64,000 nucleotides of DNA from Cryptosporangium aurantiacum (lineage in GTDB: Bacteria; Actinomycetota; Actinomycetes; Mycobacteriales; Cryptosporangiaceae), in NCBI RefSeq assembly GCF_900143005.1, contig NZ_FRCS01000006.1, positions 62,001 to 126,000 on the forward strand, written 5' to 3'. The translations under genes and the position numbers were made by a program. Position 1 is the stretch's first letter. Each line of letters begins with the position of its first letter. The notes under the pieces were generated by a model. It was not told the origin of the DNA. It was given only the letters and a program-made list of their open reading frames with translations, and did not search any database. Positions 32,793 to 41,102 of the stretch are shown here, piece after piece.

Positions 32793-33724
32793 GCGCGCCC
32801 GAGCCGAGCTACACGTCGGCCGTCTTCACCGACGCGGTGACGCTGAGCGCGGTGCCCCCGGAGACGTTCGACCTGGCCTTCACCGCCCGTACCCAGGACT
32901 GTCCCTGGCCGAAGGCCTACGGCGGTGACCTGGTCGCCCAGGCCGCCGCCGCGGCGCTCCGATCGGTGACCGACGGCAAGACGCTGCACTCGATGCACTC
33001 GTACTTCATGCGCCCCGCGGAGATCGGCGCCGAGGTCCGCTACGAGGTCGAGCTCCTCCGGGACGGCCGCGGTTACAGCACCCGCCAGGTTCGCGGTTAC
33101 CAGGCGGGCAAGGTGCTGTACGTCTGCCTGGCGAGCTTCGCGGCCGGTGAGCCCGGCGACAGCTTCGCGCCGCCGCTGCCGACCGAACTGGACGACGTTC
33201 CCGAGCCGGAGACGTTACCCAGCTCGGCCGCGTACCTGCGCGACCGCTCCGGCGGCACGATGACCGCGCGGTCCAAGGCGTACTGGTCCGGCGGTCGTTC
33301 GTTCGACATGCGGCACGTCCCCGGCCCGGTGTACCTCACGGTCGAGGGCGAGCGGGTTCCCCACCAGGCCATCTGGGTCCGGCCGTTCGACGCGTTGAAA
33401 CCGGTCCCCGGGCTCACCGACACGCAGCGCGACCTCGCCGCTCTCGCGTACGTCTGCGACTACACGATCCTCGAGCCGGTGCTTCGCGTCCACGGGCTGA
33501 GCTGGGCCGACGACGGCCTGGTCACGGCCAGCCTCGACCACGCGATGTGGTTCCACCGCGTTCCCGGCCCCGGCGTCGTCGACGGGTGGCTGCTCTACGC
33601 GCAACAAGCGCTCTCCGCGGACGCCGGTCGCGGCGCGAGCATCGGCCGCTTCTTCACCCCCGACCACACCCACGTGGCCACCGCCGTCCAGGAAGGCCTG
33701 ATCCGCCCCCACCTCGGAGGCTAA
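32789..33724 (+). CDS. Acyl-CoA thioesterase II (TesB family)
   Basis: A 311-residue double-hotdog thioesterase that hydrolyses acyl-CoA to free acid and CoA. The N-terminal hotdog contains YGGDLVAQAAAAALRSV and LHSMHSYFMRPAEIG; the C-terminal one has DLAALAYVCDYTILEPVL, ASLDHAMWFHR and WLLYAQQALSADAGRGASIG, with the expected Asp/Gln catalytic region. GTG at 32789 overlaps the cupin stop. In this operon it may recycle CoA trapped in dead-end aryl-CoA intermediates; that is an inference. Confidence 0.9.
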   Translation: MSAPEPSYTSAVFTDAVTLSAVPPETFDLAFTARTQDCPWPKAYGGDLVAQAAAAALRSVTDGKTLHSMHSYFMRPAEIGAEVRYEVELLRDGRGYSTRQVRGYQAGKVLYVCLASFAAGEPGDSFAPPLPTELDDVPEPETLPSSAAYLRDRSGGTMTARSKAYWSGGRSFDMRHVPGPVYLTVEGERVPHQAIWVRPFDALKPVPGLTDTQRDLAALAYVCDYTILEPVLRVHGLSWADDGLVTASLDHAMWFHRVPGPGVVDGWLLYAQQALSADAGRGASIGRFFTPDHTHVATAVQEGLIRPHLGG

Positions 33725-33726
33725 CG

Positions 33727-35397
33727 ATGCCCCTCTCCCCCAGCGGGCACATCGACACGTTCGCCCGCGACCACCTCCCGCCGGCCGAACAGTGGCCGGT
33801 GCTGGAGTTCACCACCGAGACCCTGCAGTACGCCGAACACCTCAACGCCGCCGAGGAGCTCATCGACGTCCCGGCGCGGACGTGGCCGGACCGGCCGGCG
33901 CTGCGGACCCCCGACGGAACCACGTGGACCTACGCCGAACTCCGCACCAGGGCCGACCAGGTCGCCCAGGTACTGACCGAGGACCTCGGTCTCGTGCCGG
34001 GGAACCGGGTGCTGCTGCGGTCCCCGAACAACCCCTGGACCGTCGCGGCCTGGCTGGGCGTCCTCAAAGCCGGTGGTATCGCGGTCACGACGTTCGCGGC
34101 CCTCCGGGTCCGCGAACTGACCCGGATCGCCGAGAAGACGCGCCCGAGCATCGCGTTGGTCGACCACCGGTGGGTCGCCGACGTCGAAACGCTGCGCGAC
34201 ACGGCCTTTCCCGACCTCACGATCGTGCCGTACGGCGGCGCGGGCACCGACGACCTGGTGGCGAGGGCCGGCACCAAGTCCGGGGCGTTCACCAACGTCG
34301 TGACCGCGGCGGACGATGTCGCGCTGTTCTGCCCCACCTCGGGCAGCACCGGAGTGCCGAAGATCTGCACGCACTTCCACCGGGACGTGTTGTCGATCGA
34401 CAACACGTTCGGCCGTACCGTGCTGGCGCTGCGGCCCGACGACGTCGTGGCGTGCACCGCCCCGTTCGCGTTCACGTTCGGGCTCGGCATGCTCGTCGTG
34501 TTCACGCTGCGCGCCGGAGCGAGCTCGCTGTTGCTGGAAGCGGCGACCCCGGTGCAGCTGGCCGACCATGTGGCGGCTCACGGCGTCACCGTGCTCGCGA
34601 CGGCACCGACCGCCTACCGGCAGATTCTGACCGGCGGCAAGCTCGACCGGCTGCGCGGGCTGCGCCTCGCGGTCAGCGCGGGAGAGCACATCCCGCAGCA
34701 GCTCTGGGAACGGATCCGGGACGAGATCGGGCTGAAGATCGTCGACGGCATCGGGGCCACCGAGCTGCTGCACATCTTCCTCACCGCCGCCGGCGACGAC
34801 ATCCGTCCCGGGGCGACCGGCAAGCCGGTGCCCGGGTTCCGCGCGGCCGTGCTGGGTGAGGACGGTACGGAACTGGGCCCGGGGCTGAAAGGGCGGCTGG
34901 CGGTCATCGGCCCGATCGGCTGTCGCTACCTCGCCGACGACCGCCAGCGCGACTACGTCCTCGACGGCTGGAACATCACCGGCGACACCTTCGTCCGCGA
35001 CGGCGACGGGTACTTCTACTACCAGTCCCGCACCGACAACCTCATCATCTCGTCCGGCTACAACATCGCCGGTCCCGAGGTCGATGCCGTCATCGACGAC
35101 CATCCCGACGTTCTCGAGTCGGCGTGTGTGGCCGCGCCGGACGCCGAGCGCGGGTCGATCGTCTGCGCGTTCGTCGTGCTCAGGGACGGCGTCGCGGGGA
35201 ACGCGGCCAAGGCGAAGGAGATCCAGGACCACGTCAAGCAGACGATCGCGCCGTACAAGTACCCCCGCGAGGTCCGCTTCGTCGCCGCGTTACCGCGCAA
35301 CACCAGCGGCAAGCTTCAGCACTTCGTCCTTCGTCAGCTGGCCGGTGCCGACCGACCGGCCGAAACCGTCGCGGTGACCGGAAAGGACACCTCGTGA
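33727..35397 (+). CDS. Aryl-CoA ligase, 2-aminobenzoate-CoA ligase type
   Basis: A 556-residue ANL enzyme that makes aryl-CoA from a benzoate derivative, ATP and CoA. It shows the N-terminal element DTFARDHLPPAEQWP typical of the benzoate/2-aminobenzoate ligase group, the phosphate loop FCPTSGSTGVPKICTHFHRD, the A5 motif DGIGATELLHIF and the C-terminal lysine in NTSGKLQHFVLRQL. ATG at 33727 follows the thioesterase stop by 2 nt, and the end overlaps the monooxygenase gene by GTGA. Adjacency to a 2-aminobenzoyl-CoA monooxygenase/reductase-type gene strongly favours anthranilate (or salicylate) as substrate. Confidence 0.9.
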   Translation: MPLSPSGHIDTFARDHLPPAEQWPVLEFTTETLQYAEHLNAAEELIDVPARTWPDRPALRTPDGTTWTYAELRTRADQVAQVLTEDLGLVPGNRVLLRSPNNPWTVAAWLGVLKAGGIAVTTFAALRVRELTRIAEKTRPSIALVDHRWVADVETLRDTAFPDLTIVPYGGAGTDDLVARAGTKSGAFTNVVTAADDVALFCPTSGSTGVPKICTHFHRDVLSIDNTFGRTVLALRPDDVVACTAPFAFTFGLGMLVVFTLRAGASSLLLEAATPVQLADHVAAHGVTVLATAPTAYRQILTGGKLDRLRGLRLAVSAGEHIPQQLWERIRDEIGLKIVDGIGATELLHIFLTAAGDDIRPGATGKPVPGFRAAVLGEDGTELGPGLKGRLAVIGPIGCRYLADDRQRDYVLDGWNITGDTFVRDGDGYFYYQSRTDNLIISSGYNIAGPEVDAVIDDHPDVLESACVAAPDAERGSIVCAFVVLRDGVAGNAAKAKEIQDHVKQTIAPYKYPREVRFVAALPRNTSGKLQHFVLRQLAGADRPAETVAVTGKDTS

Positions 35398-37826
35398 GGA
35401 TCGCGATCGTGGGAGGCGGGCCCGGCGGGCTCTATTTCGCCGCGCTGATGAAGGGCCTCGATCCCGGTCACGAGATCACGATCTGGGAGCGCAACGCTCC
35501 GGACGACACGTTCGGCTTCGGCGTGGTCTTCTCCGACGAGACGCTCGGCAGCATCGCGGGCGCCGACCCGGTGATCCACGAGGAGATCGAGCGGCGGTTC
35601 GCTCGATGGAGCGACATCGACGTTTCGATCACCGACTCCTCCGGCGCCACGCACCCGTTCACGATCGGCGGGCAGGGCTTCGCGGCGATGGGGCGCAAGG
35701 ACCTGCTGAAGATCCTGCAGGCACGCGTCGCCGCGCTCGGCGTCACCGTGCACTACCGCACCCCGGCGCCCGATCCCGACGCCCTGCGCGGCTCCTACGA
35801 CCTGGTGCTGGCCGCGGACGGCGCCAACTCCACGGTGCGGACGAAGTACGGCGACGCGTTCGGGCCGCACCTCGACGTCCGGCGCAACAAGTACATCTGG
35901 CTCGGCACCGACCTGGTCTTCGAGGCGTTCCAGTTCTTCGTCAAGTCGACGGAGTGGGGAACGATGCAGATCCACGGCTACCCGTACTCCGACACCGCGT
36001 CGACGTTCATCGCCGAGATGCACGAGGACGTCTGGCGCCGGGCGGGCCTGGACGCCACCGAGGCGCAGACCTTCGAGCCGGGCGTCTCCGACGAGTACGC
36101 GGTGCGCCGGATCGCGGAGATCTTCGCCGACGAATTGCGCGGTCACCAGGTTCTGACCAACAACTCCAAGTGGATCAGCTTCACCACGGTCCGCAACGAG
36201 CGTTGGTACGACGGCAACGTCGTCCTGGTGGGCGACGCGGCCCACACCGCTCACTTCTCGATCGGCTCGGGCACCAAACTCGCCATGGAGGACGCGCTCG
36301 CGCTCGCCGCGTGCCTCCACGAGCACCCGAGCGTTCCGGCCGCGCTCGCGGCGTACCAAGCCGAGCGCAAGCCGGTGGTCGAGTCGACGCAGCGGGCCGC
36401 GCAGGCGTCGCTGGAGTGGTTCGAGAACATCGGCATGTACGCCGGTCAGGACCCGGCCCAGTTCGTGTTCAACCTGCTCACCCGCTCGCGCCGCATCACG
36501 TTCGCCAACCTCCGGGACCGTGACGCCGAGTTCGCCCACCGGATGGAGTCCGAGTTCGCCCGGCACGAGGCCGCGCCCGGGCCGGCGCCCGCGATGTTCC
36601 AACCCGTGCGGATCGGGCCGTTGGCGCTGGCGAACCGGATCGTCGTCTCACCGATGGACATGTACAGCGCCGTCGACGGCGAGGCGAACGACTTCCACCT
36701 CGTCCATCTCGGCTCCAAGGCCCTCGGCGGCGCCGGCCTGGTGATGACCGAGATGATCTGCGTCTCCCCCGAGGGCCGCATCACGCCCGGGTGCACCGGT
36801 CTGTGGAACGACCGCCAGACGGCGGCCTACCGGCGCATCACCGACTTCATCCACGGTCGGTCCGGCGCCAAGATCGGTGCCCAGCTCGGCCACTCCGGCC
36901 GCAAGGGGTCGACCCGGCTGATGTGGGACGGGATGGACGTCCCCCTGGCCGAGAACAACTGGCCCGTCCTCGGGCCCTCCCCACTGCCCTACGGCGAGGG
37001 CTGCCACCTGCCGCGCGAGGCGACAAAAGCCGATTTGGACGACGTCCTCGACGACTTCCGGGCCGCCGCCGTCCGCGCGGTCGACGCGGGCTTCGACCTG
37101 GTCGAGGTCCACGCCGCCCACGGGTATCTGCTGTCCTCGTTTCTCTCGCCGATCGCGAACCACCGCACGGACGCCTACGGCGGTTCGCTCGACAACCGCC
37201 TCCGGTTCCCGCTGGAGGTGTTCGACGCGGTTCGCGCCGCGGTGCCGGAGAGCATCCCGGTGACCGTCCGGATCTCGGCCACCGACTGGCTGCCCGACGG
37301 CAACACCGACGAGGACGCGGTCGAGATCGCCCGCGCGTTCATCACCCACGGCGCCGCCGCCATCGACGTCTCCTCCGGCCAGATCGCCCAGAACGAGAAG
37401 CCCGCGTTCGGCCGCTCGTACCAGACGCCGTTCGCGGACAAGATCCGGCACCGGGTCGCCGCCCCGGCCGGCGTCAAGGTGATCGCCGTCGGCGCGATCT
37501 CCTCGTTCGACGACGTCAACTCGCTGCTCCTGGCCGGTCGCGCCGACCTCTGCGCGCTGGGCCGCACCCACCTCTACGACCCGCAGTGGACGCTGCACGC
37601 CGCAGCCGAGCAGGACTACGACGGGGCCGGGGCCACCTGGCCGGTGCAGTGGCAGGCGGGTCGCCGCAAGCCGCCGGCCACCCGGACCGACAAGATCCCC
37701 CCGCGCCTCTCGCTGCTCCGCGAGGGACCGGCTGGCGTCGTGCATCTGCGCTGGAGGCCCGCGGCGGCGGGCTGGGGGCCCCGGCCGGGCCGACATCCGC
37801 TCACTCCGGCACAATTGTCCGAGTGA
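35394..37826 (+). CDS. Bifunctional aryl-CoA monooxygenase/reductase (2-aminobenzoyl-CoA or salicylyl-CoA type)
   Basis: An 810-residue fusion. The N-terminal ~390 residues are a class A FAD monooxygenase: IAIVGGGPGGLYFAALMKG, then VLVGDAAHTAHFSIGSGTK. The C-terminal ~370 residues are an old-yellow-enzyme FMN reductase: PVRIGPLALANRIVVSPMDM, IGAQLGHSGRKG, VHAAHGYLLSSFLSP and YGGSLDNR. This architecture is that of 2-aminobenzoyl-CoA monooxygenase/reductase, which hydroxylates and dearomatises the ring, and of bifunctional salicylyl-CoA 5-hydroxylases. GTG at 35394 overlaps the ligase stop, and the end overlaps the PaaX regulator by GTGA. The last ~40 residues are Arg/Pro-rich and look unstructured. 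Confidence 0.92.
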   Translation: MRIAIVGGGPGGLYFAALMKGLDPGHEITIWERNAPDDTFGFGVVFSDETLGSIAGADPVIHEEIERRFARWSDIDVSITDSSGATHPFTIGGQGFAAMGRKDLLKILQARVAALGVTVHYRTPAPDPDALRGSYDLVLAADGANSTVRTKYGDAFGPHLDVRRNKYIWLGTDLVFEAFQFFVKSTEWGTMQIHGYPYSDTASTFIAEMHEDVWRRAGLDATEAQTFEPGVSDEYAVRRIAEIFADELRGHQVLTNNSKWISFTTVRNERWYDGNVVLVGDAAHTAHFSIGSGTKLAMEDALALAACLHEHPSVPAALAAYQAERKPVVESTQRAAQASLEWFENIGMYAGQDPAQFVFNLLTRSRRITFANLRDRDAEFAHRMESEFARHEAAPGPAPAMFQPVRIGPLALANRIVVSPMDMYSAVDGEANDFHLVHLGSKALGGAGLVMTEMICVSPEGRITPGCTGLWNDRQTAAYRRITDFIHGRSGAKIGAQLGHSGRKGSTRLMWDGMDVPLAENNWPVLGPSPLPYGEGCHLPREATKADLDDVLDDFRAAAVRAVDAGFDLVEVHAAHGYLLSSFLSPIANHRTDAYGGSLDNRLRFPLEVFDAVRAAVPESIPVTVRISATDWLPDGNTDEDAVEIARAFITHGAAAIDVSSGQIAQNEKPAFGRSYQTPFADKIRHRVAAPAGVKVIAVGAISSFDDVNSLLLAGRADLCALGRTHLYDPQWTLHAAAEQDYDGAGATWPVQWQAGRRKPPATRTDKIPPRLSLLREGPAGVVHLRWRPAAAGWGPRPGRHPLTPAQLSE

Positions 37827-38665
37827 GCACCCCGCACGACGGCGTGAACCCGGCCGCCCGGCGCTCACGCAACCTCCTGGTCACGTTCCTCGGCGCGGTC
37901 GTGCGCCGCCTGGGCAACTGGATGCCGATCGCGGGAACGATCGAGCTGACCGGTGAGCTGGGGCTGGACGAGGCGAGCGTCCGCACGGCCGTGTCCCGGC
38001 TCAAGAAGCGGGGCTGGCTCGACCCCGAGGTCCTCGACGGCGTCCGCGGCTACCGCCTCACGGCCCACGCCCTCGACGAACTCGCGGCAGGCGACGAGGT
38101 CATCTGGCACGCGCGCCAGCCCGCCGACCTGGGCGACGGCTGGTGCGTCGTCAACTTCTCGGTCCCCGAATCCGCCCGGACCAAGCGTCACCAGCTACGC
38201 ACCCACCTCGCCGCCCTCGGCTTCGGCAACATCAGCGCCGCCGTCTGGATCGCCCCGGCACGCATGCAAGACGCGGCGACGAAGGCGATCGCCGAGCTCG
38301 ACCTCCTCGACCACTGCGCGCTGTTCGCCGGGAGCCACGTCGGTGGCAAGGACCTCCGCTCGCTGCTCCACGAGGCTTGGGATCTCTCCGAGATCGAACG
38401 CAGTTACGCGGCGTTCATCGACGCCCACCAGCACCTGACCGAAGGCTCGCTGCTGAGCGCGATGCCCGGCGACGACGCGTTCGTCACCTACCTCGGCGTC
38501 GTCGACCGGTGGCGGAAGCTGCCCTACCGGGACCCGGGCCTGCCTCTCGAAGTGCTGCCCGAGGATTGGAACGGCCCGATCGCCACCGCCCTGTTCGAGA
38601 AGCTGGTGGCCGCGCTGGAGGCGGACGCGCTGGTGCACGCCGCGCGTCACTGGACGACGCGCTGA
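37823..38665 (+). CDS. PaaX family transcriptional regulator
   Basis: A 280-residue repressor of the phenylacetyl-CoA-responsive family. The N-terminal winged helix reads NLLVTFLGAVVRRLGNWMPI, ELGLDEASVRTAVSRLKKRG and GYRLTAHALDEL; the central region begins WCVVNFSVPESARTKRHQLR. PaaX proteins are released from DNA by aryl-CoA thioesters, so this one probably senses the CoA product of the ligase. GTG at 37823 overlaps the monooxygenase stop, so the regulator is made with the operon it likely controls. Confidence 0.9.
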   Translation: MSTPHDGVNPAARRSRNLLVTFLGAVVRRLGNWMPIAGTIELTGELGLDEASVRTAVSRLKKRGWLDPEVLDGVRGYRLTAHALDELAAGDEVIWHARQPADLGDGWCVVNFSVPESARTKRHQLRTHLAALGFGNISAAVWIAPARMQDAATKAIAELDLLDHCALFAGSHVGGKDLRSLLHEAWDLSEIERSYAAFIDAHQHLTEGSLLSAMPGDDAFVTYLGVVDRWRKLPYRDPGLPLEVLPEDWNGPIATALFEKLVAALEADALVHAARHWTTR

Positions 38666-38672
38666 CCACTCG

Positions 38673-39557
38673 CTACAGGCGCAGATTGCCGTCCGCGACG
38701 ATCAGGCCGGAACCGCTCAGGCGCACCTGCGTTCCCGTCACCGTGACCCGCAACCGGCTCGGACGCCCGAGCGCGAACCCCTGCTCCACGACGGCCGCCG
38801 CGCCTTCGGCCACGCTTCCCGCCGCGACCAACGCCGCGACGAGGGGTCCGGCCGCGGTGCCGGTCGCCGGGTCCTCGGTGATGCCGACCGTCGGGTTGAA
38901 GAACCGCGCGTACGCGACCGACTCGGCGTCGATCGGATCGCGGCTGTACACGTAACAACCCTCCGCGCCCGCGTCCCGCAGCACGCGCAGCAACCGCCCG
39001 GGGTCGACGTCCACCCGGTCGACGACGTCCCGCCCGCGGACCGGCACCAGCAGGTGGTCCGCGCCGGTCGAGACGGTCTGCGCGGCGTCGTCGGCCAGGT
39101 CGCCGAGCCCGAGCCCGAGCGCGTCGGCGAGCGCAGCCCGATCCTCGGCTGTGCGGCCGAACACGGGCGCCGACTGGTCCATCGACACTTCGCTGCGTTC
39201 CCCGGCCCGGCGGGTCACCCGGACCGGGAGCACCTCGTCGCCGATCTCCTGGGCGAACACCGACTCGGCGGCCGGTAGCCGCCCGGCGTCCGCCAGCCAG
39301 ATCCAGGCCCCCATCGCGTTGTGGCCCGCCCCGAACACCTCGGCCCCGATCGGCGTGAACGACCGCAGCCGCCACGTCGCGTCGTCGCGCGTCGGACGCA
39401 CCAGGAACGTGGTCTCGGACTGGTTGAACTCGCGTGCGATCGCCTGCATCCGCTCGACCGGGAGATCGTCCGCGTCCGGGACGAGCGCGAGTGGATTTCC
39501 GGTCAACGGCTCGTCCGCGAACACGTCCACCAGGAAGAACGGAACCGCAGACGCCAT
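38673..39557 (-). CDS. PhzF family phenazine biosynthesis-like isomerase
   Basis: A 294-residue protein with the diaminopimelate-epimerase-like fold. FFLVDVFADEPLTGNPLALV opens it, the catalytic glutamate lies in REFNQSETTFLV, and RSFTPIGAEVFGAGHNAMGA and ITEDPATGTAAGPL give the paired substrate loops. PhzF isomerises dihydro-hydroxyanthranilate in phenazine synthesis, but most homologues act elsewhere. The neighbouring anthranilate-type operon makes a hydroxyanthranilate-like substrate thinkable, though it is convergent, with a 7-bp gap, and not part of that transcript. ATG at 39557 has GAGGAGG 8 nt upstream. Confidence 0.88.
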   Translation of the reverse strand: MASAVPFFLVDVFADEPLTGNPLALVPDADDLPVERMQAIAREFNQSETTFLVRPTRDDATWRLRSFTPIGAEVFGAGHNAMGAWIWLADAGRLPAAESVFAQEIGDEVLPVRVTRRAGERSEVSMDQSAPVFGRTAEDRAALADALGLGLGDLADDAAQTVSTGADHLLVPVRGRDVVDRVDVDPGRLLRVLRDAGAEGCYVYSRDPIDAESVAYARFFNPTVGITEDPATGTAAGPLVAALVAAGSVAEGAAAVVEQGFALGRPSRLRVTVTGTQVRLSGSGLIVADGNLRL

Positions 39558-39596
39558 GTTCAAGACCTCCTCGTCCGCCCCAGTATCCACACCGGC

Positions 39597-40229
39597 CTAC
39601 CGGGCCGGGTCGGCCCGGGTCCCGTCCTCGGCGTCCCACGGCGTCCAGCGGGGACGTTCGGACGCCAGGACGGCGAGCAGGCCCAGCGCGACCGCCACCA
39701 GGCACGCGGGTGCGGCTGCCACCACGACGGCCGGATCCGAGTCGCTGAGCAGCACCGCGACCACCGGCGCCGCGAGCGAGGGCACGCAGTAGAGCAGGAG
39801 GTCGACGAGTATCTGCCCGGCTTTCTGCACGCGGTACTGGGTGCCGGCGCGGTGGGCGACCTCCCACGCCAGGACCGGCTCGCGGCTCGCCGACCAGGCC
39901 TGTAGTCGCGGTCGGAGCACCCCGTCGATGTAGCGCCGGATGTGCGTGATCTTGAGGTCGTTCACGATCCGCGTCCACCCGAGGACCGCGCAGACGAGCG
40001 GAACCAGCAGCAGCACCTGAGGTCGTCCGCTGGTGAGCGCGGTCCCGGCCAGCACCGCCTGCGCGGCGAGCGTCGTGTAGACGAGGTTGTCCCTGGTAGC
40101 GATCCGGGCGCGCTGCTCCTCCTTCAGGTGCCCGTATTCGAGGGCCAGGACGTCCGCGAGTCGCCGGCCGGCGTCCGAGGGCCGATCGCGCCGCCATTCT
40201 CCGCCCCCGACGCCGTTCTCTCCGCGCAT
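39597..40229 (-). CDS. Small membrane protein of unknown function
   Basis: A 210-residue protein with a charged N-terminal third (DVLALEYGHLKEEQRARIATRDN) and four hydrophobic segments in two pairs (VYTTLAAQAVLAGTALTSG with VLLLVPLVCAVLGWTRIV, and ILVDLLLYCVPSLAAPVVAVLL with VVVAAAPACLVAVALGLLAVLA). The middle loop contains THIRRYIDGVLRPRLQAW. This recalls small integral membrane proteins found with NTPases in actinobacteria, but I cannot name a family. ATG at 40229 has GGAGGAG 8 nt upstream; 40235 is an alternative. It is divergent from the NrtR-like gene. Confidence 0.7.
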   Translation of the reverse strand: MRGENGVGGGEWRRDRPSDAGRRLADVLALEYGHLKEEQRARIATRDNLVYTTLAAQAVLAGTALTSGRPQVLLLVPLVCAVLGWTRIVNDLKITHIRRYIDGVLRPRLQAWSASREPVLAWEVAHRAGTQYRVQKAGQILVDLLLYCVPSLAAPVVAVLLSDSDPAVVVAAAPACLVAVALGLLAVLASERPRWTPWDAEDGTRADPAR

Positions 40230-40269
40230 GGCCATGGCTCCTCCTCGACAGCCGCGCACGGGTTCCCGG

Positions 40270-40296
40270 CCGGTCTCCCCCCTCGCCTGAGACCGG
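40270..40296. other. 8-bp hairpin in the intergenic region
   Basis: CCGGTCTC (40270-40277) and GAGACCGG (40289-40296), loop 11 nt, between divergent genes. The function is unclear: possibly transcription-factor binding or folding of the leader of the membrane-protein transcript. Confidence 0.4.
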
Positions 40297-40315
40297 ACGA
40301 GAACCCGTGACGCGC

Positions 40316-40360
40316 CTTACTGTCACTCCGACGATTAGTTATCGTCACGATGACGGTAAG
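40316..40360. promoter_or_regulatory. 45-bp two-tier palindrome in the NrtR-like promoter
   Basis: Outer arms CTTACTGTCA (40316) and TGACGGTAAG (40351) enclose inner arms ACGAT (40331) and ATCGT (40341), separated by 5-nt spacers that keep the symmetry exact around a central TAGTT. Size and symmetry suit two dimers of a regulator bound side by side. Placed 50 bp upstream of the Nudix regulator, it is probably its autoregulatory site. Confidence 0.6.
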
Positions 40361-40409
40361 TTTCCGGACCAGTGGACGTCAACCTGCGACGAAGAACTAG
40401 GGTCGAACT

Positions 40410-41102
40410 GTGAGCGACTGGGAGCCACCGATCGCCAACATCGCTGTGGACCTGGTGGTCCTGACGGTGCGGCAGGACGCGCTGCACCTCTTGGTCATCG
40501 AACGCGGCATCGAGCCGTACCGGGGAGCGCTCGCGCTGCCCGGCGGCTTCGTGCAGGAGGACGAGGATCTCCCCGACGCTGCCCGGCGCGAGCTGATGGA
40601 GGAGACCCGGATCCCCGGTGCGCCGCTGCACCTCGAGCAGCTCCGCACCTACGCCGAACCGGGGCGGGATCCCCGCGGCCGGGTCATCTCGGTCGCGTAC
40701 CTGGCGCTCGCCCCGAATCTCCCGACGCCGACCGGCGACACCGATGCCGCTCGTGCCTTCTGGATGCCGGTCAGCCGGCTGACCGGCGCCACCGGCCGGC
40801 CGCTCGCCTTCGACCACGCGAACATCGTGCGCGACGGCATCGAGCGCGCCCGCTCCAAGCTCGAGTACACGACGCTCGCGACGACGTTCTGCCCCGAGCG
40901 CTTCACGATCACCGAGCTACGGCGGGTGTACGAGGTCGTCTGGGGCGCCCGGCTGGACGCCCGCAACTTCCAGCGCAAGGTGCTGAGCACCGAGGGCTTC
41001 GTCGTGCCCACCGGGGAGATCCGGCGCGGGGAAGCCGGACGTCCCGCCCGCCTCTACACGCGCGGGCTCGCCACGAACTTGTTCCCACCGATCGCGCGGT
41101 GA
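40410..41102 (+). CDS. NrtR-type Nudix-related transcriptional regulator
   Basis: A 230-residue fusion of a Nudix domain and a C-terminal winged helix. The Nudix box GGFVQEDEDLPDAARRELME, then ETRI, keeps the catalytic Glu pair and Arg but has Arg for the usual final glycine. The C-terminal segment FTITELRRVYEVVWGARLDA, then RNFQRKVLSTEGFV, is the NrtR HTH. NrtR proteins bind ADP-ribose-type ligands and control NAD metabolism genes. Here, instead of NAD genes, it is coupled by GTGA overlap to a nucleoside phosphorylase fusion. GTG at 40410 has only a weak ribosome site. Confidence 0.87.
   Translation: MSDWEPPIANIAVDLVVLTVRQDALHLLVIERGIEPYRGALALPGGFVQEDEDLPDAARRELMEETRIPGAPLHLEQLRTYAEPGRDPRGRVISVAYLALAPNLPTPTGDTDAARAFWMPVSRLTGATGRPLAFDHANIVRDGIERARSKLEYTTLATTFCPERFTITELRRVYEVVWGARLDARNFQRKVLSTEGFVVPTGEIRRGEAGRPARLYTRGLATNLFPPIAR

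Noticed and set aside
38673-39557. Phenazine biosynthesis cluster from the PhzF-like gene
   Set aside because: No other phz-type gene is present; PhzF-fold proteins are widespread outside phenazine pathways.
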